Positions 60,236 through 64,000 of a DNA stretch of 64,000 nt are shown here, one piece after another. Below the pieces are notes generated by a model. It did no database searches. It saw only the letters and a program-made list of their open reading frames with translations, and had not been told where the DNA came from. The position numbers and the translations under genes are program-made. The stretch is taken from NCBI GenBank assembly GCA_016930085.1, contig JAFGHO010000028.1:1-64000 (forward strand), given 5' to 3'. How positions within the stretch are numbered: position 1 is the first letter of the stretch; every line of letters starts with the position of its first letter. The DNA comes from Spirochaetales bacterium (lineage in GTDB: Bacteria > Spirochaetota > Spirochaetia > SZUA-6 > JAFGRV01).

Positions 60236-61546
60236 TCACATGAGTTCCTTAATCTTCTCGATACACAATCCCCTGGGAACGCAAACCTGGTTTCTTGTGC
60301 CGAGGTGTTTTATCGTCACGTTTCCTTCCCTTAATTCATCTTCGCCGAGTATGAGGAGAATAGTGAATCCTTTCTTTTCCGCGAAGCGTATCTGTTTGGT
60401 AAACTTGTCATTCTCCGCCAGATATATCGCGTTTGCAATATCGGCCTGACGAAGTTCATCCGAGAGTTTGAAATAATGTTCCGACGGCATACCAAGAAAC
60501 CGTGTAATGAGTACCTTTTTCCGGTTTTTGATATCTTCGGGGATAAGACGATGAAGCTCGAGAAAATGCTGAAATGTCACATCACCCAGACCGAATCCGA
60601 TCCCGGAAATCGAAATGTCCTTGAACATACCCACAAGATTGTCGTATCGCCCGCCTCCGAAAAGACTTCTTCTGTTTTCGGATGAGGTGTCGTACACCTC
60701 GAAAACGGTTCCCGTATAATAATCGAACCCCCTGATAATGGAAAAATCAAACCCGCCGTATCTATCCAGCCCCGTCTTCTGAAGAAGAAGAAAAAGCCTG
60801 TAAAGTTCCCTGGCCCCTTCGGAATCGATTCCCATCCTCCCGGCGATATCTGCAAAACTCAGTGTAAATATCTCCTCGAGTTTGTCGATTGTTTTTGCCG
60901 ATAGTCCGATATCTTTGAGCCATCCGCGGTAGGTCTCCGGTGCGATCTTGGATTTTTTATCCACTGCTTTCGAAATAATCCCCACCTGATCCTGCTTTAT
61001 TTTGAGAATATCGGTAAGCACATCATTGAAAAATTTCCGGTTGCTGATCTTTATCCTGAACATCGTTTCATCCGCCTGAAACGCCCGCATGATCGAGATA
61101 ATAACCGATACGATTTCAACATCCGCCTCGATCGCATCCGAACCGAAAATATCCACATTCACCTGCCAGTGTTCCCTCAGACGCCCTTTCTGCGGTTTTT
61201 CGTACCGCAGAAAATTTGCAACACTGTACCAGCGAAGGGGAAACGTGAGGGACTCGAGCCGTGCCGCGACCATGCGTGCGACCGAAGGGGTCATCTCCGG
61301 CCGGATGGCAACCTTACGCCCTCCTTTGTCTTCAAAAAGGTAAAGCTGTTCTTTTGCGACTTCGTCCCCGCTTTTTGCGGCATAGATATCAAACGGTTCA
61401 AGAAGCGGACTGTGGTATTCTTCATACCCGTAGCTTTCCACGACGTGACGGACCGTTGAAAAGTACCAGTTACGGTACACCATGTCATCCGGATAAAAAT
61501 CACGGGTTCCCTTATACGATTTATCGGACAATCTGTTGCTTTCCAT
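60236..61546 (-). CDS. hisS: histidyl-tRNA synthetase
   Basis: 436 residues, standard length. Class II core with motif 1 (GTRDFYPDD at the start), motif 2 (FLRYEKPQKGRLREHWQVNVDIFG), the histidine-specific loop with GGRYDNLV, and the anticodon domain at the end (RFAEKKGFTILLILGEDEL). It charges tRNA-His. 37 bases separate it from the peptidase gene. ATG 61546. Confidence 0.97.
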   Translation of the reverse strand: MESNRLSDKSYKGTRDFYPDDMVYRNWYFSTVRHVVESYGYEEYHSPLLEPFDIYAAKSGDEVAKEQLYLFEDKGGRKVAIRPEMTPSVARMVAARLESLTFPLRWYSVANFLRYEKPQKGRLREHWQVNVDIFGSDAIEADVEIVSVIISIMRAFQADETMFRIKISNRKFFNDVLTDILKIKQDQVGIISKAVDKKSKIAPETYRGWLKDIGLSAKTIDKLEEIFTLSFADIAGRMGIDSEGARELYRLFLLLQKTGLDRYGGFDFSIIRGFDYYTGTVFEVYDTSSENRRSLFGGGRYDNLVGMFKDISISGIGFGLGDVTFQHFLELHRLIPEDIKNRKKVLITRFLGMPSEHYFKLSDELRQADIANAIYLAENDKFTKQIRFAEKKGFTILLILGEDELREGNVTIKHLGTRNQVCVPRGLCIEKIKELM

Positions 61547-61645
61547 AGTTATATCCTTATTGCTTTATTTCCGGTATCGGCTCGATTTATATTGAATCAC
61601 TATAAAAAGTAGCGGTGATTTGGTCAAGCGGCTAAGAAAAGGCCA

Positions 61646-62800
61646 TTATTTCGCCAGCTCCGGGAACGTCTCCCCTTCTCCCAGAACGCGGTGTATCTTC
61701 GACATCCATTCGCTTATATTAATCCCCTGCGGACACAGTTCTTCACACTGACCGCACGCCGTACATTGATCGGCCCGTTTGTTTTTCGGCATGTTTCGAT
61801 ACCCTACCCGGACCTCTCCTGGACTTTCATACATGACGCCGTCATTATAGAGTGACATATTCCATGGAATATCGATCCCGGACGGACACGGCATACAATA
61901 CCGGCACATCGTGCAGGGAATCGGACAGTACCGTTTATATGCCGCCCTGACTCTCTCGTACAATGCATGTTCTTCATCAGAGAGATTGTTTTGCAGGGCA
62001 CGGCCGGCATAAAGAAGGTTTTCGCGTACATGGCGGGGAGAACTCATTCCACTCAGAACGGTGGTGACCTCGGGCTGATCCCACAACCATCGAAGCGCCC
62101 ATTCCACCGGTGTACGCTTTGTGTGCGCGACATCCCATATCGAACCGATGTGCGGGGGAGACTCAACGAGTTTTCCGCCTAAAAGTGGTTCCATCACGAC
62201 CACCGCCATTCCTTTCGATGCCGCATGAAGAAGCCCTCTTTTCCCCGCCTGGTTGTCGACGTCGATGTAATTGTACTGAATCTGGCAGAATGTCCACTCG
62301 TAATCATCGGTTATATGGATAAAATCCTTGTATTCTCCGTGGAATGAAAATCCCAGATATCGTATCGATCCATCCGATATCTTTTTCTCGGCCCATTCCA
62401 CTGCGCCGCATTGCTTTAGTCGAGCCCAGCTTTCCCCGTTCAAAGCGTGAAAAAGATAAAAATCGATCGTATCCGTTTTCAGCTTCCCACGCTGTTCGTT
62501 GAAAATTCGTTCACAGTCATCCTGCGTTTTTACAAGCCATGGGGGGAGTTTCGTCGCGAGCATCACGTTTTTCCCGTAACCGTCGCCGAGTATTTTTCCC
62601 AAAAAAGACTCGCTTTTTTTATTATGATACGGATACGCCGTATCAAAATAGTTTACACCGTTATCGATCGCCGTATGAATCATTTCCGTTGCCGTTTCTT
62701 CGTCGATTTCCCCGGTATCCTTTACCATGGGTAGTCTCATCGCGCCAAAACCCAGTATCGATACGTCGATATCCAGTTTGCCGAATTTGTTATATCGCAT
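61646..62800 (-). CDS. aldo/keto reductase with C-terminal 4Fe-4S domain
   Basis: 384 residues. Residues 1-285 form the barrel (MRYNKFGKLDIDVSILGFGAMRLP, YFDTAYPYHNKKSESFLG with catalytic Asp/Tyr/Lys set, then DFYLFHALNGE for the His). Residues 290-375 contain two ferredoxin-like cysteine motifs (CPIPCTMCRYCMPCPSG and CTACGQCEELCPQG), so electrons may pass to iron-sulfur clusters. This type (COG1453) is found in anaerobes. Substrate unknown. A ribosome site gaggagc precedes ATG 62800. Confidence 0.93.
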   Translation of the reverse strand: MRYNKFGKLDIDVSILGFGAMRLPMVKDTGEIDEETATEMIHTAIDNGVNYFDTAYPYHNKKSESFLGKILGDGYGKNVMLATKLPPWLVKTQDDCERIFNEQRGKLKTDTIDFYLFHALNGESWARLKQCGAVEWAEKKISDGSIRYLGFSFHGEYKDFIHITDDYEWTFCQIQYNYIDVDNQAGKRGLLHAASKGMAVVVMEPLLGGKLVESPPHIGSIWDVAHTKRTPVEWALRWLWDQPEVTTVLSGMSSPRHVRENLLYAGRALQNNLSDEEHALYERVRAAYKRYCPIPCTMCRYCMPCPSGIDIPWNMSLYNDGVMYESPGEVRVGYRNMPKNKRADQCTACGQCEELCPQGINISEWMSKIHRVLGEGETFPELAK

Positions 62801-62971
62801 TGACCTTGCTCCTCATATCATACATATTAATGAAATATCCGGTAAAAGACAACACCCTGCCGGTATGCGCGGCGATGCGCCCGAAACATTCGGACGGACG
62901 TGTTCGCCCCCGGAATATTTTCCCTTTTTTCACGGCATTATATTCCGATATTTAGGAAAGGAGTATGCCCT

Positions 62972-63772
62972 TTGAAGATCAAAAAGTATACATACCCGAC
63001 TGTCATGGCATTTACCGTCATGGCACTGGCTGCGGTTGGATGCGCGTCACGCCCGGTCATTGTCCCGGTCACCCCGGCTATCGTGGAAAAAGAAGAAATT
63101 GTTCCCGTCCTTGAAGAAAAAATCGTATTTTCCGATAAATTCGACGACAATCTCAACGGGTGGACGACGAACGGCGATCACAAGACAATCTCCCGCATCG
63201 AAGAGGGTCACTATTTCCTTGAAAACAAAAAAAAGCATGAAGCGACATTTTCATGTCTTCCCATTACCATAACCAACCGGCACGATTTTATCATCGAAAG
63301 CAAAATCATCAAGATCGCGGGTAAAGGCGAATGCAGTTACGGTATAACATGGGGGGCCGATCCCGATAAAAAAAACGCTTCATTTATCATTATTTTTGAG
63401 GATTACATCCTTTACGGAATACGTAAGAACAACGAGTGGGAAACCCTTATCAACTGGCAGCGGTCGACATTTGTCAACCGCAATCCGTCCGAAAATAAAA
63501 TTGCCGTCAGGCGTTTTAAAAACGAGTTGGAGGTCTTCGTTAACGAACACAGGCTGCTTGCGATATCGGAAAACCGGTTGTACGGGAATAACTTCGGATT
63601 TATTCTGTTTGGCGATATCCTCGTCAAAGCCGATTTTTTTCTCGTCACCGAATATATAATGACACCGGATACCGCTCCGTTCGATCCGGAAACGGCGACA
63701 TTACTCATCCAGCCCGGACATACCTATCTTTTTATCCCAAAAGAGGAAGATACCCCTCGGGAAAAGGATTAA
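62972..63772 (+). CDS. lipoprotein with a beta-jelly-roll-like domain
   Basis: About 266 residues from TTG 62972 (gaaaggag eight bases ahead). The signal peptide ends AAVGC (lipobox). Residues about 50-230 contain FSDKFDDNLNGWTTNG and YGITWGADPDKKNASFIIIFEDYILYGIRKNNEW, the alternating pattern of family-16-like or DUF1080-type carbohydrate-binding jelly-rolls, but no catalytic acid pair is visible. It may be a sugar-binding surface protein. It diverges from the aldo/keto reductase gene. Confidence 0.75.
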   Translation: MKIKKYTYPTVMAFTVMALAAVGCASRPVIVPVTPAIVEKEEIVPVLEEKIVFSDKFDDNLNGWTTNGDHKTISRIEEGHYFLENKKKHEATFSCLPITITNRHDFIIESKIIKIAGKGECSYGITWGADPDKKNASFIIIFEDYILYGIRKNNEWETLINWQRSTFVNRNPSENKIAVRRFKNELEVFVNEHRLLAISENRLYGNNFGFILFGDILVKADFFLVTEYIMTPDTAPFDPETATLLIQPGHTYLFIPKEEDTPREKD

Positions 63773-64000
63773 TATTGCCATATGCCACAAACGTTCCCGA
63801 AACGTGACGGCATGTAATATGGCTGAAGAAGAAAACCCGGGATTTCGTCGAAGAGGATATTGTAACATCCCTGAAATCGGTGTAATCTATACCTAAGAAA
63901 CTTTAATTGATACGGTAGCATTTGTCGGGTTTGTCCTGCTTTATGTAAAAACATTGAGTTCAACCCGTGTTTATTGAATAATTATACATAAAAGCCGGCA
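63773..64000. other. right-end intergenic sequence
   Basis: No gene found. An imperfect hairpin (gccatatgcc at 63777-63786 with ggcatgtaatatggc at 63809-63823, and an inner ACGTT/AACGT) lies just past the lipoprotein stop but has no T-tract. The window ends before any further gene is visible. Confidence 0.4.

Noticed and set aside
1-64000. CRISPR array, phage or insertion sequence
   Set aside because: No repeat-spacer pattern, transposase, integrase or phage structural gene was seen; the two tandem arrays at 1-84 and 23021-23140 have no spacers.

Overview
The window looks like a chromosomal stretch of a Gram-negative-type, motile bacterium, most likely a spirochaete (Spirochaetota). The evidence is indirect. 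There is an anti-sigma-28 factor (FlgM) behind a sigma-28-like promoter, a 7TM-type chemotaxis receptor, outer-membrane proteins (OmpA domain, a beta-barrel fused to SppA), many lipoproteins, and a PTS made of enzyme I and EIIA-like proteins with no permease in sight. No rRNA, phage, IS element or CRISPR array was seen. Two tRNA genes are present: Leu-CAA (+) and Arg-CCT (-). The window opens inside a 21-bp tandem repeat.

Layout. 1-8.2 kb: PocR/AraC regulator, lipoprotein, kinase-like membrane protein, two divergent toxin-antitoxin pairs with their promoters, AMMECR1 and MEMO1, an RqcH/NFACT protein and a macrodomain protein. 8.3-22.9 kb: mostly housekeeping genes (KamA-type radical SAM, two SpoU/TrmH-type genes counting one at 51 kb, degenerate iron alcohol dehydrogenase, FlgM, GlmS, CDF transporter, 2-hydroxyacid dehydrogenase, TraB-like lipoprotein, nitrilase, UMP kinase, PflX-like radical SAM, RNase H). 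22.9-30 kb: tRNA-Leu preceded by duplicated copies of its own 5' half, PTS enzyme I, 6-phosphogluconolactonase, LarE, a YgjP-type metalloprotease, TrmB and a degenerate DEAD-box protein.

30-36.6 kb: OmpA protein and lipoprotein, then a secreted small protein, a histidine kinase and an NtrC-type regulator. The small protein lies behind a well-formed sigma-54 promoter, a layout like ZraP-ZraS-ZraR. A frameshifted DUF486 gene and a YkgJ gene follow. 37-44 kb: a sugar or polyol operon (dehydrogenase, AraD, fucose/arabinose isomerase-like) diverges from a helix-turn-helix/EIIA fusion. A second EIIA protein and a cation/proton antiporter follow, which suggests PTS control of ion transport.

44-52.3 kb: helix-hairpin-helix protein, glycine-zipper membrane protein, SppA fusion, PrkA kinase, exported protein and TrmJ. 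52.6-57 kb: a strong sigma-70 promoter drives a PspA-centred cluster (STAS/zinc ribbon, YbjN-like, PspA, winged-helix regulator, tyrosine phosphatase), followed by CutA and a lipoprotein. It reads as an envelope-stress cassette. 57-64 kb: chemotaxis receptor, M14 peptidase, HisS, aldo/keto reductase and a lipoprotein.

The systems most worth following are the sigma-54 three-gene sensor cassette, the HTH-EIIA/EIIA/antiporter module, the PspA cassette with its STAS and phosphatase partners, the beta-barrel/SppA fusion, and the tRNA-Leu 5'-half duplication. All functions are inferred from sequence by eye. No database search was run.
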